Below, piece by piece: positions 24,390-33,835 of a stretch of DNA of 64,000 bases. The translations under genes were made by a program, and so were the position numbers. Source of the stretch: JAITMY01 sp031553765 (GTDB lineage Bacteria; Bacteroidota; Bacteroidia; Bacteroidales; UBA932); the NCBI GenBank assembly GCA_031553765.1, contig JAVBKY010000003.1:310001-374000 (forward strand), read 5' to 3'. The notes under the pieces were generated by a model. It was given only the letters and a program-made list of their open reading frames with translations, did not search any database and had not been told where the DNA came from. Positions within the stretch are counted from its first letter, which is position 1. Every line of letters begins with the position of its first letter.

Positions 24390-25547
24390 ATGACAAAAAA
24401 ACGCATTGCCATTCTCGGTTCCACCGGTTCCATTGGGACGCAAGCCCTCGATGTGGTGGCGCAGCATCCCAATTTGTACGAGGTGGAGGTGCTCACTGCG
24501 CAAAACAATGTGCAGCTGCTTACCGAACAGGCCAAGCGTTTTCAACCCAATGCGGTAGTAATTGCCAACGAGGCACACTACGCCACGCTAAAGGAGAATT
24601 TAGCCAACGAGCCAATAAAAATATTTGCAGGAAGCAAGTCGCTTGACGAGGTAGTTGCACTGCCAAGCGTAGATGTAGTAATATCGTCGCTAGTAGGTAT
24701 TGCGGGCTTAATGCCCACCATTAGCGCTATAAAGGCGAAAAAGATAGTGGCGCTAGCCAACAAGGAAACGCTGGTGGTAGCAGGTGATTTGATAAGCAAG
24801 TTGGTGGCCGAAAGCCAGAGCATGATTATCCCCGTAGACTCGGAGCATAGCGCGGTTTTTCAAAGTATAGCGGGTGAGTGTTCACCTATTGAAAAGGTAT
24901 ATCTAACCGCTTCTGGCGGGCCGTTCCTGAACACTCCTGCCGAGCAACTACGTAGCGTAACCAAAGCGCAAGCACTGAAGCATCCGCAGTGGAGCATGGG
25001 AGCCAAAGTCACCATTGACTCGGCTACCATGATGAACAAAGGCTTTGAGGTGATAGAGGCCCGTTGGCTATTTAACCTCAAGCCCGAGCAAATAGATGTG
25101 CTGGTGCATCCGCAAAGCGTGGTGCACTCTATGGTACAATTTGCCGATGGCAGCATTAAGGCGCAATTAGGTGTGCCCGATATGCGTATACCCATAGGCT
25201 ACGCGCTGAGCTTCCCTGAGCGCACGCCGCTGAACGTAACACGATTCAACTTTTTGGAAAATCCTAACCTGACTTTCCAAAAACCCGATACGGAAAAATT
25301 CCGCTGCTTGGCTTTAGCCTATGAATCGTTGAAGCAAGGCGGCAATGCGTCGTGTGCTGTAAACGCTGCCAACGAAGTTGCTGTAGCCGCTTTTTTACAG
25401 GAGAAAATAGGATTTTTAGATATTGCCAACGTAGTAGAAAAATGCCTTGCGCAAAATAGCTACGTAGCAAAACCAACGCTTGAGGATTACCTCGCAACGG
25501 ATGAGAGAGTAAGGGCTATAGCGGAGGAAATAATTTTTAATTGTTAA
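24390..25547 (+). CDS. dxr: 1-deoxy-D-xylulose 5-phosphate reductoisomerase
   Basis: 385 residues from the ATG at 24390, chosen over an upstream TTG at 24372 that would overlap the preceding gene. The enzyme makes 2-C-methyl-D-erythritol 4-phosphate in the non-mevalonate isoprenoid pathway. The NADPH motif GSTGSIGTQALD is at the N-terminus. The metal and substrate region PVDSEHSAVFQ, then TASGGPF and the KVTIDSATMMNKGFEVIEA segment, are complete. It lies between the M23-like gene and rseP, a common Bacteroidota order. Confidence 0.96.
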   Translation: MTKKRIAILGSTGSIGTQALDVVAQHPNLYEVEVLTAQNNVQLLTEQAKRFQPNAVVIANEAHYATLKENLANEPIKIFAGSKSLDEVVALPSVDVVISSLVGIAGLMPTISAIKAKKIVALANKETLVVAGDLISKLVAESQSMIIPVDSEHSAVFQSIAGECSPIEKVYLTASGGPFLNTPAEQLRSVTKAQALKHPQWSMGAKVTIDSATMMNKGFEVIEARWLFNLKPEQIDVLVHPQSVVHSMVQFADGSIKAQLGVPDMRIPIGYALSFPERTPLNVTRFNFLENPNLTFQKPDTEKFRCLALAYESLKQGGNASCAVNAANEVAVAAFLQEKIGFLDIANVVEKCLAQNSYVAKPTLEDYLATDERVRAIAEEIIFNC

Positions 25548-25569
25548 TTCTTAATTTTTAATTGAATAA

Positions 25570-26961
25570 ATGGGAGTTTTAGTTCAAATAGCGCAGCTGC
25601 TGCTGAGTCTTTCGCTGCTTGTGTTTCTGCACGAGTTGGGGCACTTTTTAACCGCAAAAGCATTCAAAACACGCGTCGATAAATTTTACCTTTTCTTCAA
25701 CCCGTGGGCATCTATTCTTCGCGCCAAGCGTATTGATGGCAAATGGCGACTGAGCTGGTTTTCAAAGGCAGCACCTAAGGAGTGGGAAAATTCCCCCGAA
25801 AATACCGAGTGGGGCTTGGGTTGGTTACCTTTAGGCGGCTATTGCAAAATAGCGGGTATGGTAGACGAGTCCATGGATACCGAGGCTATGAAAAAGCCTG
25901 CGCAACCGTGGGAATTTCGTTCAAAACCCACATGGCAACGCTTCTTCATCATCACGGGTGGCGTGCTGGTAAACTTCATTACCGCGCTGGTTATTTACAC
26001 CATGATACTATTTGCGTGGGGCAAGGAGTACCTGCCTATGAGCAATGCCACCTACGGCTACGACTACTGCCAAACAGCGTTGGACAACGGTTTCCAAAAC
26101 GGTGATAAAATTCTTTCCGTTAACGGAAAAACACCCGAAACGATAGGCGATGCCTTTGAACAAATTATGCTTTCGGATGGACCGGCAATTACCCTGCTAC
26201 GCGGGGAAGACTCCGTTAACATTGTGCTTCCTGCCAATTTTTCACAACAAATACTGGCTTCGGGCGAACGTCCGTTTGCACAGGAGCGCATACCTTTTGT
26301 GATTAACGAAGTAACATCGGGTACACCTGCCGCCACAGCACAGCTGCAATCGGGCGACAGTATTGTGGGTATTAACGGAGCATCAGTACCGTTCTTCGCA
26401 CAAATATCCGACTCACTTTTGGCGTACGCCGAAAAGCCTATGATGCTCGATTTTTACCGTAACGGTGAATTGCTATCACAGGAAATTACACCTAACGGTA
26501 ACGGAAAAATAGGTGTAGCATTGCGCTCCCCTCTGTCGTACTTCAAAACCGAAAAACAGGAGTACGGATTTTTTGAATCTATTCCCGCAGGCATTTCTTT
26601 GGGTACACAAACGCTAGTTAGCTATGTAAAGCAGTTCAAGATTGTGTTTACCAAGGAAGGCGCTAAGAGTCTTGGCGGATTTGGTACCATTGGCAGCCTA
26701 TTCACACAGATATGGAGTTGGCCACATTTCTGGAGCATGACAGCCTTCCTTTCTATCATCTTGGCATTTATGAATATCCTGCCCATTCCCGCGCTTGACG
26801 GCGGACACATGATATTCATTCTGTACGAAATGATAACCAAACGCAAGCCCAGCGATAAGTTTATGGAGTATGCGCAAATGGTGGGATTGTTTCTACTGCT
26901 GGCGTTACTGGTATATGCCAATGGTAATGACTTATTCAGGTGGCTGAGTAAGTTCTTTTAA
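25570..26961 (+). CDS. rseP: Site-2 intramembrane zinc protease
   Basis: 463 residues. The catalytic HELGH is at 21-25 in the first membrane helix, and the third ligand motif NILPIPALDGGH lies in a C-terminal helix. Two PDZ-like domains are visible between them (DNGFQNGDKILSVNGK and LQSGDSIVGINGASV). The enzyme cleaves membrane-anchored anti-sigma factors or signal-peptide remnants. An AT-rich repeat (TTCTTAATTTTTAATT) occupies the 22-nt gap to dxr. No anti-sigma gene is adjacent. Confidence 0.94.
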   Translation: MGVLVQIAQLLLSLSLLVFLHELGHFLTAKAFKTRVDKFYLFFNPWASILRAKRIDGKWRLSWFSKAAPKEWENSPENTEWGLGWLPLGGYCKIAGMVDESMDTEAMKKPAQPWEFRSKPTWQRFFIITGGVLVNFITALVIYTMILFAWGKEYLPMSNATYGYDYCQTALDNGFQNGDKILSVNGKTPETIGDAFEQIMLSDGPAITLLRGEDSVNIVLPANFSQQILASGERPFAQERIPFVINEVTSGTPAATAQLQSGDSIVGINGASVPFFAQISDSLLAYAEKPMMLDFYRNGELLSQEITPNGNGKIGVALRSPLSYFKTEKQEYGFFESIPAGISLGTQTLVSYVKQFKIVFTKEGAKSLGGFGTIGSLFTQIWSWPHFWSMTAFLSIILAFMNILPIPALDGGHMIFILYEMITKRKPSDKFMEYAQMVGLFLLLALLVYANGNDLFRWLSKFF

Positions 26962-26984
26962 GTAAAAACAACGCTAACCTATAG

Positions 26985-27073
26985 CGTCATTGCGAGGAGG
27001 AACGACGAAGCAATCTCACCCCTTGCAGAAACATTTTACAACTTGAGATTGCTTCGCTTCGCTCGCAATGACG
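26985..27073. repeat. CATTGCGAG...GAAGCAATCTC inverted repeat
   Basis: Arms at 26985-27018 and 27044-27073 pair discontinuously: CGTCATTGCGAG pairs with CTCGCAATGACG, and GAAGCAATCTCA with TGAGATTGCTTC. This word is, from memory, a widespread intergenic repeat across bacteria. It lies between rseP and lepA and is followed by a GAAATTTGAAA tract that runs up to the lepA start. Confidence 0.8.
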
Positions 27074-27080
27074 AAGAGCG

Positions 27081-27113
27081 TGAAATTTGAAACTTGGAAT
27101 TTGAAATCATTCA
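27081..27113 (+). repeat. GAAATTTGAAA tract directly before lepA
   Basis: Direct repeats of TTTGAAA words (TGAAATTTGAAACTTGGAATTTGAAATC) end a few bases before the lepA ATG, where a ribosome site would normally lie. The same type precedes the ATGs at 33933 and 42427. Confidence 0.65.
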
Positions 27114-28901
27114 ATGCAAAACATTCGTAATTTTTGTATCATAGCCCACATTGATCACGGGAAAAGTACGCTGGCCGACCGCCTGCTCGAAATTACCAAA
27201 ACGGTAACCGGGCGCGAAATGGAAGCACAGGTACTCGACAACATGGAGTTGGAAAAGGAGAAGGGCATTACCATTAAGAGCCACGCCATACAAATGGACT
27301 ACCTGAAGGATGGTAAGAAGTATGTGCTCAACCTTATTGATACCCCGGGACACGTGGACTTTAGCTACGAGGTGAGCCGCGCTATTGCCTCATGTGAAGG
27401 CGCGCTACTTATTGTTGATGCCACACAAGGTATTCAGGCTCAAACAATTTCCAACCTATACTTGGCGTTGGAACACGACCTTGAAATCATTCCCGTTATC
27501 AATAAAATTGATATGGAAGCGGCCATGATTGACGAGGTGAGCGATCAAATTATTGACCTCATTGGCTGCAAAAAGGAGGATATTATCCCCGTAAGTGCTA
27601 AAACAGGACTGAACGTAGAGCAAATTTTGGAGGCAGTAGTTGAGCGCGTTCCCTCGCCCAAGGGCAATGAGGAAGCTCCGCTGCAAGCCCTGATTTTTGA
27701 CTCGGTGTTCAACTCTTTCCGTGGTATTATTGCCTACTTTAAGGTGGTGAATGGCACGATCCGCAAGGGACAAAAGGTAAAGTTCATCAACACCGGAAAG
27801 GAATACTACGCCGATGAAATTGGCATTCTTCGCCTCAGCATGGAACCGCGCGACGAAGTGCGCACGGGCGATGTAGGCTACATTATCTCCGGCATTAAAG
27901 CGGCGGCTGAAGTAAAAGTGGGTGATACCATTACCACCTGCGAAAATCCCGCCAAGGAATCCATCGCCGGATTTGAGGATGTAAAGCCTATGGTGTTTGC
28001 AGGTATTTATCCTGTCAGCACCGACGAGTACGAAGACCTTCGCGCATCAATGGAGAAGTTGCAGCTCAACGATGCCTCGCTCACCTTTGAGCCGGAGTCG
28101 TCGCTGGCGCTGGGCTTCGGTTTCCGCTGCGGATTCCTCGGGCTGCTGCACATGGAAATTATACAGGAGCGTCTGTACCGTGAATTCGATATGGATGTGA
28201 TTACTACCGTTCCCAACGTTTCATTCAACGTGTATACCACGCAGGGCGAGTTGATAACGGTACACAACCCCTCGGGATTACCCGCCCCCACCCTCATTGA
28301 CCACGTGGAGGAGCCTTACATCAAGGCGCAGGTAATTACCAAAACCGACTACTTGGGTATAGTAATGAAGCTGTGCTTGGATAAGCGTGGCATCCTGAAA
28401 AATCAGCACTTCATTTCACCCACTCGTGTGGAGTTATCGCTTGATATGCCGTTGAGCGAAATTGTGTTCGACTTTTACGATAAGCTCAAAAGTATTTCGC
28501 GTGGGTACGCCTCATTCGACTATCAGCTGACAGATTACCGCCCTGCGGAGTTGGCAAAACTCGATATTCTGCTTAATGCCGAACCCGTGGATGCCTTATC
28601 GGCACTTATTCATAAAGACCATGCTTACGATTTTGGTCGCAGGATGTGCGAAAAGTTGAAGGAACTCATTCCACGTCAACAATTCGATATTGCTATACAA
28701 GCTGCAATTGGCGCTAAAATTATTGCCCGTGAAACGGTGAAGGCCGTGCGCAAGGACGTGCTTGCCAAGTGTTACGGCGGTGATATTTCGCGTAAGCGCA
28801 AGCTGCTTGAAAAGCAAAAGAAGGGTAAGAAACGCATGCGTCAGGTAGGTAATGTGGAAGTGCCGCAGGAGGCTTTCTTGGCGGTGCTGAAGATGGATTA
28901 A
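27114..28901 (+). CDS. lepA: Elongation factor 4 (back-translocase GTPase)
   Basis: 595 residues, the normal LepA size. The G1 motif AHIDHGKST, G2 segment EKEKGITI, G3 DTPGHVDF, G4 NKID and G5-type SAKTG are all present. The C-terminal EF4-specific domain ends AVRKDVLAKCYGGDISRKRKLLEKQKKGKKRMRQVGNVEVPQEAF. It remodels stalled ribosomes and is membrane associated under stress in other bacteria. No ribosome site precedes it; the start abuts a GAAATTTGAAA repeat. Confidence 0.97.
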   Translation: MQNIRNFCIIAHIDHGKSTLADRLLEITKTVTGREMEAQVLDNMELEKEKGITIKSHAIQMDYLKDGKKYVLNLIDTPGHVDFSYEVSRAIASCEGALLIVDATQGIQAQTISNLYLALEHDLEIIPVINKIDMEAAMIDEVSDQIIDLIGCKKEDIIPVSAKTGLNVEQILEAVVERVPSPKGNEEAPLQALIFDSVFNSFRGIIAYFKVVNGTIRKGQKVKFINTGKEYYADEIGILRLSMEPRDEVRTGDVGYIISGIKAAAEVKVGDTITTCENPAKESIAGFEDVKPMVFAGIYPVSTDEYEDLRASMEKLQLNDASLTFEPESSLALGFGFRCGFLGLLHMEIIQERLYREFDMDVITTVPNVSFNVYTTQGELITVHNPSGLPAPTLIDHVEEPYIKAQVITKTDYLGIVMKLCLDKRGILKNQHFISPTRVELSLDMPLSEIVFDFYDKLKSISRGYASFDYQLTDYRPAELAKLDILLNAEPVDALSALIHKDHAYDFGRRMCEKLKELIPRQQFDIAIQAAIGAKIIARETVKAVRKDVLAKCYGGDISRKRKLLEKQKKGKKRMRQVGNVEVPQEAFLAVLKMD

Positions 28902-28955
28902 ATTTTTAAAAAACAAAATAATTATCTACTAATCAATATACTACAAAATATCGTT

Positions 28956-29028
28956 AAAGTAAAATTAAAAAAACACTATTTTACTTTAGTGTCCCAAAGG
29001 TAAAATATCGAGAATTTTATTTTACTTT
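28956..29028. promoter_or_regulatory. AAAGTAAAAT / ATTTTACTTT operator-like repeats before the Fic gene
   Basis: The 10-mer occurs inverted at 28956-28965 and direct at 28978-28987 and 29019-29028. The middle copy sits in a wider dyad (ACACT...AGTGT), and the last overlaps a TTTTAC/GTAAAA dyad. The cluster ends 18 nt before the Fic start. The protein's own C-terminal HTH-like region makes autoregulation plausible. Confidence 0.55.
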
Positions 29029-29046
29029 GTGTAAAAATTTTCGACA

Positions 29047-30189
29047 ATGATAAAAATTGAAGATTTTAAATCGGGAGATATAAGAAAAGGTATTGACTAC
29101 AAATACTTTTTACCTTCCCCTATTAACACAGAGTGGACTTGGAGTGATGCGAAGTTAAATAAGTTATTGGAAAATGCATCATTCGAATTAGGCCAACTAA
29201 ACTCCTTTGGGAAGTTGGTCCCCAACGTAGATTTATTCATTCATCTACACATAAAAAAGGAGGCTGTTGTATCAAGTAAGATAGAAGGAACGCAAACGCA
29301 CTTTGACGAGGCTTTTCTACAGAAAGAAAATATAATATCTGAAAGACGAGACGATTGGCAAGAAGTTCAAAATTACACTGAGGCTCTAAACACTGCTATT
29401 GAAGAACTCAAAACGCTACCCATATCATCAAGACTAATCCTAAAAACACACAAAATCTTACTCCAAGGCGTAAGAGGTGACAAAAAAACTCCTGGTGAAT
29501 ACCGCCGCAGTCAAAACTGGATAGGTGGTCAAAGTTTGTCTGATGCTGTTTTCATTCCTCCACATCATGAGTACCTGCCGGAATTAATTAGCGATCTGGA
29601 GTACTTTATTCACAATGAAAATTTGGATCTTCCCCTGCTCATTAAAATTGCCATTATCCACTATCAATTTGAAACTATACACCCTTTTTTAGATGGCAAT
29701 GGGCGCATAGGTCGCCTACTTATTAGCCTACTCTTGATTGAAAAAAAGGTGCTGGAAATGCCACTCTTATATCTATCCAGCTATTTTGAAAAAGACAAGA
29801 ACCTTTATTACGATAACCTTACAAGAGTGCGTACTCATAATGACATGCCGCAGTGGATAAAATATTTCTTAGTAGGCGTTGAGCAAACAGCTAAAAGGGC
29901 CACTCAAACTCTAAGCAATTTAATTGCTTTAAAAAGTAAGCATGAAAACATCATTCACTCCCAATTCGGCAAAAGACTCAAGTCGGGCTTAATATTGCAC
30001 CGCTCCTTGCTCCAACAACCTATTGTAAGTATCAAAGACGTACAGGGCATTTGTGGCCTCTCTCCCAAAGCCGCCGGCGAATTAGTGCAAGCATTTGTTG
30101 AAAACCACCTGCTTACTGAGTTTTCCGGACAAGCACGAAATCGTATATTTATGTATGAACCATACTTAAATCTATTTGAGGATAAATAA
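29047..30189 (+). CDS. Fic-domain protein (class II, N-terminal inhibitory helix) with C-terminal winged-helix-like region
   Basis: 380 residues. The Fic motif HPFLDGNGRIGR starts at His212, so AMP (or another nucleotide) transfer to a target hydroxyl is expected. An N-terminal inhibitory motif of the S/T-x-x-x-E-G/N form is seen as S76-x-x-x-E80-G81 (SSKIEG), placing it in the class with the inhibitor helix in the same chain. The last ~70 residues (IVSIKDVQGICGLSPKAAGELVQAFVENHLL) look like a winged-helix module. The gene is visibly more A+T-rich than its neighbours and lies between lepA and sufE, suggesting horizontal gain. No separate antitoxin gene is present. Confidence 0.88.
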   Translation: MIKIEDFKSGDIRKGIDYKYFLPSPINTEWTWSDAKLNKLLENASFELGQLNSFGKLVPNVDLFIHLHIKKEAVVSSKIEGTQTHFDEAFLQKENIISERRDDWQEVQNYTEALNTAIEELKTLPISSRLILKTHKILLQGVRGDKKTPGEYRRSQNWIGGQSLSDAVFIPPHHEYLPELISDLEYFIHNENLDLPLLIKIAIIHYQFETIHPFLDGNGRIGRLLISLLLIEKKVLEMPLLYLSSYFEKDKNLYYDNLTRVRTHNDMPQWIKYFLVGVEQTAKRATQTLSNLIALKSKHENIIHSQFGKRLKSGLILHRSLLQQPIVSIKDVQGICGLSPKAAGELVQAFVENHLLTEFSGQARNRIFMYEPYLNLFEDK

Positions 30190-30190
30190 T

Positions 30191-30613
30191 ATGACTATTC
30201 CCGAAATACAACGCCAAATAGTTGAAGATTTCAGCGTATTTACCGAGTGGCTGGATAAGTATGCTTACCTAATAGAATTGGGTAAAACGCTGGCACCATA
30301 CGAGGAGAAATACAAGGCGGAGCAAAACCTTATACAAGGCTGCCAGAGCCGTGTATGGCTGCATGCCGAGTTGGTGAATGGTAAGATTATTTTTACCGCC
30401 GATAGTGATGCTATTATTACCAAAGGTATTATTTCGCTGCTCATTCGTGTATTTTCGGAACAAACGCCGCAGGATATTATCAACGCCGACCTAACCTTTT
30501 TAGACCAAATAGGCCTACGCGAAAACCTCTCTCCCACCCGCGCCAACGGGTTGTTGAGCATGGTTAAGCAAATGAAATTGTACGCTATTGCCTTCAACGC
30601 GAAGCAACAGTAA
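30191..30613 (+). CDS. sufE: SufE cysteine-desulfurase activator
   Basis: 140 residues from the ATG at 30191; an in-frame TTG overlapping the Fic stop gives no better start. SufE accepts persulfide sulfur from SufS and hands it to the Fe-S scaffold. The acceptor Cys51 lies in LIQGCQSRVWLHAEL, at the same residue number as in the E. coli protein. No sufS, sufB, sufC or sufD is in the window, so this is an isolated copy, as is usual in Bacteroidota. Confidence 0.92.
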   Translation: MTIPEIQRQIVEDFSVFTEWLDKYAYLIELGKTLAPYEEKYKAEQNLIQGCQSRVWLHAELVNGKIIFTADSDAIITKGIISLLIRVFSEQTPQDIINADLTFLDQIGLRENLSPTRANGLLSMVKQMKLYAIAFNAKQQ

Positions 30614-30621
30614 CAACCCTC

Positions 30622-30668
30622 ACGCAGAGTCGCAAAGACACAAAGAAAAAAACTTTGCGACTCTGCGT
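30622..30668. repeat. ACGCAGAGTCGCAAAG inverted repeat
   Basis: A perfect 16-bp inverted repeat (30622-30637 with 30653-30668) followed by TTTGCGAG. I know this CGCAGAG/GCAAAG word as a very common dispersed intergenic repeat. It occupies the gap between sufE and the next gene. Confidence 0.8.
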
Positions 30669-30686
30669 CTTTGCGAGAAAAACTGT

Positions 30687-32843
30687 ATGAAACGCTTTTT
30701 ACAAATAACACTTTTCCTCCTGCTCGCCACCTCGGCCAGCGCTGCCATACCCGCCGACCGTTACTTTGACGATGTAACGCTGGCTATTGACACATCGCTA
30801 TACAGGTTGAGCAAAAACACTATTTTGCACCAGCGTAAGCACCAGCTGTACTTCGAATACTCCAATCGCTATCCCGAGTGTGAACTCCGATTTTTCCCAA
30901 AGGAGGATGGCAATGTTCAGTGTCTTTCTTTTGCCCCCTCAGGAGGCTACGAGGTGCTTGATTCGCTTATTTTTTTGGAGGATGAAAACTGCTACCGTGG
31001 TCGCATTCGCTTCACCGACTTGTTTAATAATGCGCAGCTATCGCTTCTCATTAACGTAACTTCGCAGCGCGAAAACAATCCGCAGCGTGTGCGCACGTGG
31101 GAGCTAGCGCTATTCCCTTATACGCAAACATGGGTGCGATTTTTTGCGGGCAACGATGTACTGTTTGTGGGTGAGGAAAAAGCTTTTGAGTTGGAAACAA
31201 ACAACGTTGACAATATAAAACCATCTCCCGATTGGAAAACCAGCGATGGAGTAGACTACCGCGTGGTAACGCGCGAAGGGCGACTGCTACTCATTTTGCA
31301 ACCACGTGAGTTAGGTATAAAGACACTCAACATTTCGCTCGAAACACAAGCGCCATTTTTGGATAGTGCAAAGCGTTTAAACAACCTTATTACGCTCACC
31401 TCGCAGCCGCTTACCATTAAGGCCAGCCGCATTGTGTTTCTCAACCTCGACAAAAAAGAGGTTACCTACGACGACGAGTCGCGCTATAAAGGCGTGGTTG
31501 TTACCCTTGACAACAACCGCAGGCTGCAAATGAACCGCACCTACCGCATTGAGGACCAAGAAACACCGGGCGGCTCACTGATTGGTGAATTGTTTACCAT
31601 GAAGGACTTGGCCAACGACAAGGTGCTATGTAAGCTCACCGTGTTCAACATGCACCGCCGCAACGAAGGTTATCTGTACATAAAGATGAACGACGCGCCG
31701 CAGTTCATCACCAACCTTGACATTACCCCAAAAACTGAAATTTCGAACATATACGTGCTGCACGAAGGTGAGGATTGGCAGTCGAGTAACAAGGTAAAGC
31801 CCGGCGAAACAATTGATGTGAGCGTAGAGGGAACCTCGCTGCACAAGGCTCGCTTTACGTGGCAGGATGCGCAGGATTTGACTGCCGACACCATCAACCA
31901 AACCGAAACACGACGCTTGTTCCGCCTGCGCATACCCATGAGTATTAACAAGCGGCAAGTTGCGCTGCTCAACAACGGTCAACCCACAGGAAAGTCGTTA
32001 GTAGTAGAGGAATACCAGCACCCGCGCCCGTTTGATTTTATTACGCTGAACTACGGAAACGGAGAGAGTGCAGCGGTCAACAAGATCAGCAACACCATCA
32101 TTTCGCGCAGCGTAATTAAGGACTTTACGCTATCGTTTGACAAGTCAATTATTGATAGCAAAACGAAACTATACGGCAAGCAGTATCTGGATATTGAGGT
32201 GCGCGTATTAGGTAAAAAAGGGGAAATAATTGAAATGCGCACGCTGAAGAATCAGCTGGTGTGCCCCGATGAAACATCACCACGCGGCGCTTACTACAAG
32301 GACAAAAATTGCCTAAGCGAGGACATCAACCTCAACAATGTTTTGGGCACTAAAACTAACTCGCTTGACAACTTCGGAAAGGTACAAGTGGACATAAAGC
32401 AAAATGCCGATAAGTACTCGGAGCCTGTATTTGAAAAGCGCGTAGAGGTAATTTACCAACCCAAGGTGCTGTTCGATATCGACCTATCGCTGCCCGCGGG
32501 TATGCTCATACAAAACATTGGCGGTGATGATGACGATAAAAGTTCGTTTACCGATAACCTCGGCGGTATAAGCATTGCACTCATTGCGCAACTCAGCTTT
32601 ACCGATAGCGAAAAAGCAGGAAAGTTAAAACCCTGGCGTTGTGGCGCGGGGTTCTTATTCATCAATACCTTCAACTTTAGCGAAAGCGCTCAGCGCGACC
32701 TTGCCGTGGTAGCCCTTGGCAGTATTTATCCACTTAGCCAGCGTCGCATGTTCAACCTGCCTATTCACGCCGGTGTGGGCTATAAGCTACAGGGAAAAGT
32801 CCCCTTTGTAATGATAAGTCCGGGGATAAGTATTTCTTTTTAA
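30687..32843 (+). CDS. Large secreted protein, function unknown, conserved-looking
   Basis: 718 residues from the ATG at 30687, where MKRFLQITLFLLLATSASA is a clean signal peptide; a frame from 30588 would translate the upstream repeat. The mature part is mostly predicted beta (Ig-like segments, for example VRFFAGNDVLFVGEEKAFELETNN and IYVLHEGEDWQSSNKVKPGETIDVSVEGTSL). The last ~110 residues (FDIDLSLPAGMLIQNIGGDDDDKSSF...GISIALIAQLSFTD...PLSQRRMFNLPIHAGVGYKL) resemble outer-membrane barrel strands. An Asp run (GGDDDDKS) is present. I do not recognise the family; a periplasmic or outer-membrane location is inferred. Confidence 0.7.
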   Translation: MKRFLQITLFLLLATSASAAIPADRYFDDVTLAIDTSLYRLSKNTILHQRKHQLYFEYSNRYPECELRFFPKEDGNVQCLSFAPSGGYEVLDSLIFLEDENCYRGRIRFTDLFNNAQLSLLINVTSQRENNPQRVRTWELALFPYTQTWVRFFAGNDVLFVGEEKAFELETNNVDNIKPSPDWKTSDGVDYRVVTREGRLLLILQPRELGIKTLNISLETQAPFLDSAKRLNNLITLTSQPLTIKASRIVFLNLDKKEVTYDDESRYKGVVVTLDNNRRLQMNRTYRIEDQETPGGSLIGELFTMKDLANDKVLCKLTVFNMHRRNEGYLYIKMNDAPQFITNLDITPKTEISNIYVLHEGEDWQSSNKVKPGETIDVSVEGTSLHKARFTWQDAQDLTADTINQTETRRLFRLRIPMSINKRQVALLNNGQPTGKSLVVEEYQHPRPFDFITLNYGNGESAAVNKISNTIISRSVIKDFTLSFDKSIIDSKTKLYGKQYLDIEVRVLGKKGEIIEMRTLKNQLVCPDETSPRGAYYKDKNCLSEDINLNNVLGTKTNSLDNFGKVQVDIKQNADKYSEPVFEKRVEVIYQPKVLFDIDLSLPAGMLIQNIGGDDDDKSSFTDNLGGISIALIAQLSFTDSEKAGKLKPWRCGAGFLFINTFNFSESAQRDLAVVALGSIYPLSQRRMFNLPIHAGVGYKLQGKVPFVMISPGISISF

Positions 32844-32892
32844 TACGCATCTTTAACATTATCGCAAATACCTGATAATAAATTTATTATAT

Positions 32893-32941
32893 AAAACAAA
32901 GAGGGCTTATTGTGGATTGTACAATAAGCCCTCTTTGTTTT
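32893..32941 (+). terminator. Intrinsic terminator after the large secreted protein
   Basis: A 21-bp perfect stem (32893-32913 with 32921-32941) around a 7-nt loop. The inner part is GAGGGCTTATTGT, and a T-rich tail follows. It separates this unit from the transketolase operon. Confidence 0.88.
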
Positions 32942-32994
32942 TTAATTTCTTTTTCCGTACTTTGTTAGTTAATATCCTTTTTCAAACTCAATTT

Positions 32995-33834
32995 ATGGAT
33001 AATATTTCACAGAATTTGGCGCGCAAGGCAGAACACATTCGTCGTCGCACGCTGGAAATCATTTGCCAAGCCAAGGGCGGGCACACAGGTGGCGACCTGT
33101 CTTCAACTGACGTTCTCACTACGCTGTATCTGCACGTGATGAACGTGGACCCTAAGAATCCTAACAAGCCCGATCGCGACCGCTTTGTAATGAGCAAAGG
33201 GCACTGCGTAGAGGCGCTATACGCCGTACTGGCTGAAGCGGGTTTTATTCCCGATTCGTTGCTTAACGAGTACGGAAAATACGGCACCATTTTAGCCGGA
33301 CACCCCACAAAAAAGGTAGCGGGCGTAGAAATCAACAGCGGCGCATTAGGTCACGGTCTTCCCGTAGGCGTTGGCATGGCGTTGGCCGCAAAAATGGATA
33401 AAAAAGATTACCTCACCTACGTGCTTATGGGCGATGGTGAGCAAGGCGAAGGCTCCATTTACGAAGCCGCCATGGCCGGTAGCCACTACAAGCTTGATAA
33501 CCTTGTTGCCATAATTGACCGCAACGGACTACAAATTAGCGGCAGCACCGAAAACGTAATGTCGCTTGAGCCCATGCGTCAACGCTGGGAGGCTTTTGGT
33601 TGGAACGTAGTAGAAGTTGACGGCAATAGCATTCCCGAGCTGCTGAAAGTATTCGACGCATTCAAAAAAGATAAAGGTGGAAAGCCGCATCTGCTCATTG
33701 CCCGCACGGTGAAGGGCAAAGGCGTATCGTACATGGAAAACATTGCCAAATGGCACCACGGCGTACCCAATGACGAGCAGCTGGCGTTGGCTAAAGACGA
33801 AATTGCAAAGCGACTGAGCACTATTCCTGAATAA
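32995..33834 (+). CDS. Transketolase, N-terminal (thiamine-diphosphate-binding) subunit
   Basis: 279 residues from the ATG at 32995, chosen because the family starts near MDNISQNLARKAEHIRRRTLEII; an upstream frame to 32917 crosses the terminator. The ThDP/Mg segment YVLMGDGEQGEGSIYEAAMAGSHYKLDNLVAIIDRNGLQ is clear, with GHCVEALYAVLAEAGF and ALGHGLPVGVGMALAAK before it. It ends in the domain boundary; the second half of transketolase is the next gene. This split form is normal for two-subunit transketolases. Neighbouring genes suggest a dedicated sugar pathway rather than the central pentose phosphate enzyme. Confidence 0.92.
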   Translation: MDNISQNLARKAEHIRRRTLEIICQAKGGHTGGDLSSTDVLTTLYLHVMNVDPKNPNKPDRDRFVMSKGHCVEALYAVLAEAGFIPDSLLNEYGKYGTILAGHPTKKVAGVEINSGALGHGLPVGVGMALAAKMDKKDYLTYVLMGDGEQGEGSIYEAAMAGSHYKLDNLVAIIDRNGLQISGSTENVMSLEPMRQRWEAFGWNVVEVDGNSIPELLKVFDAFKKDKGGKPHLLIARTVKGKGVSYMENIAKWHHGVPNDEQLALAKDEIAKRLSTIPE

Positions 33835-33835
33835 A

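Noticed and set aside
30121..30138. A second tRNA fragment inside the Fic gene because of the shared 18-mer
   Set aside because: No further tRNA arm pairs are found around it and the frame continues through a normal C-terminal domain; only the 18-mer match is kept as a low-interest observation.
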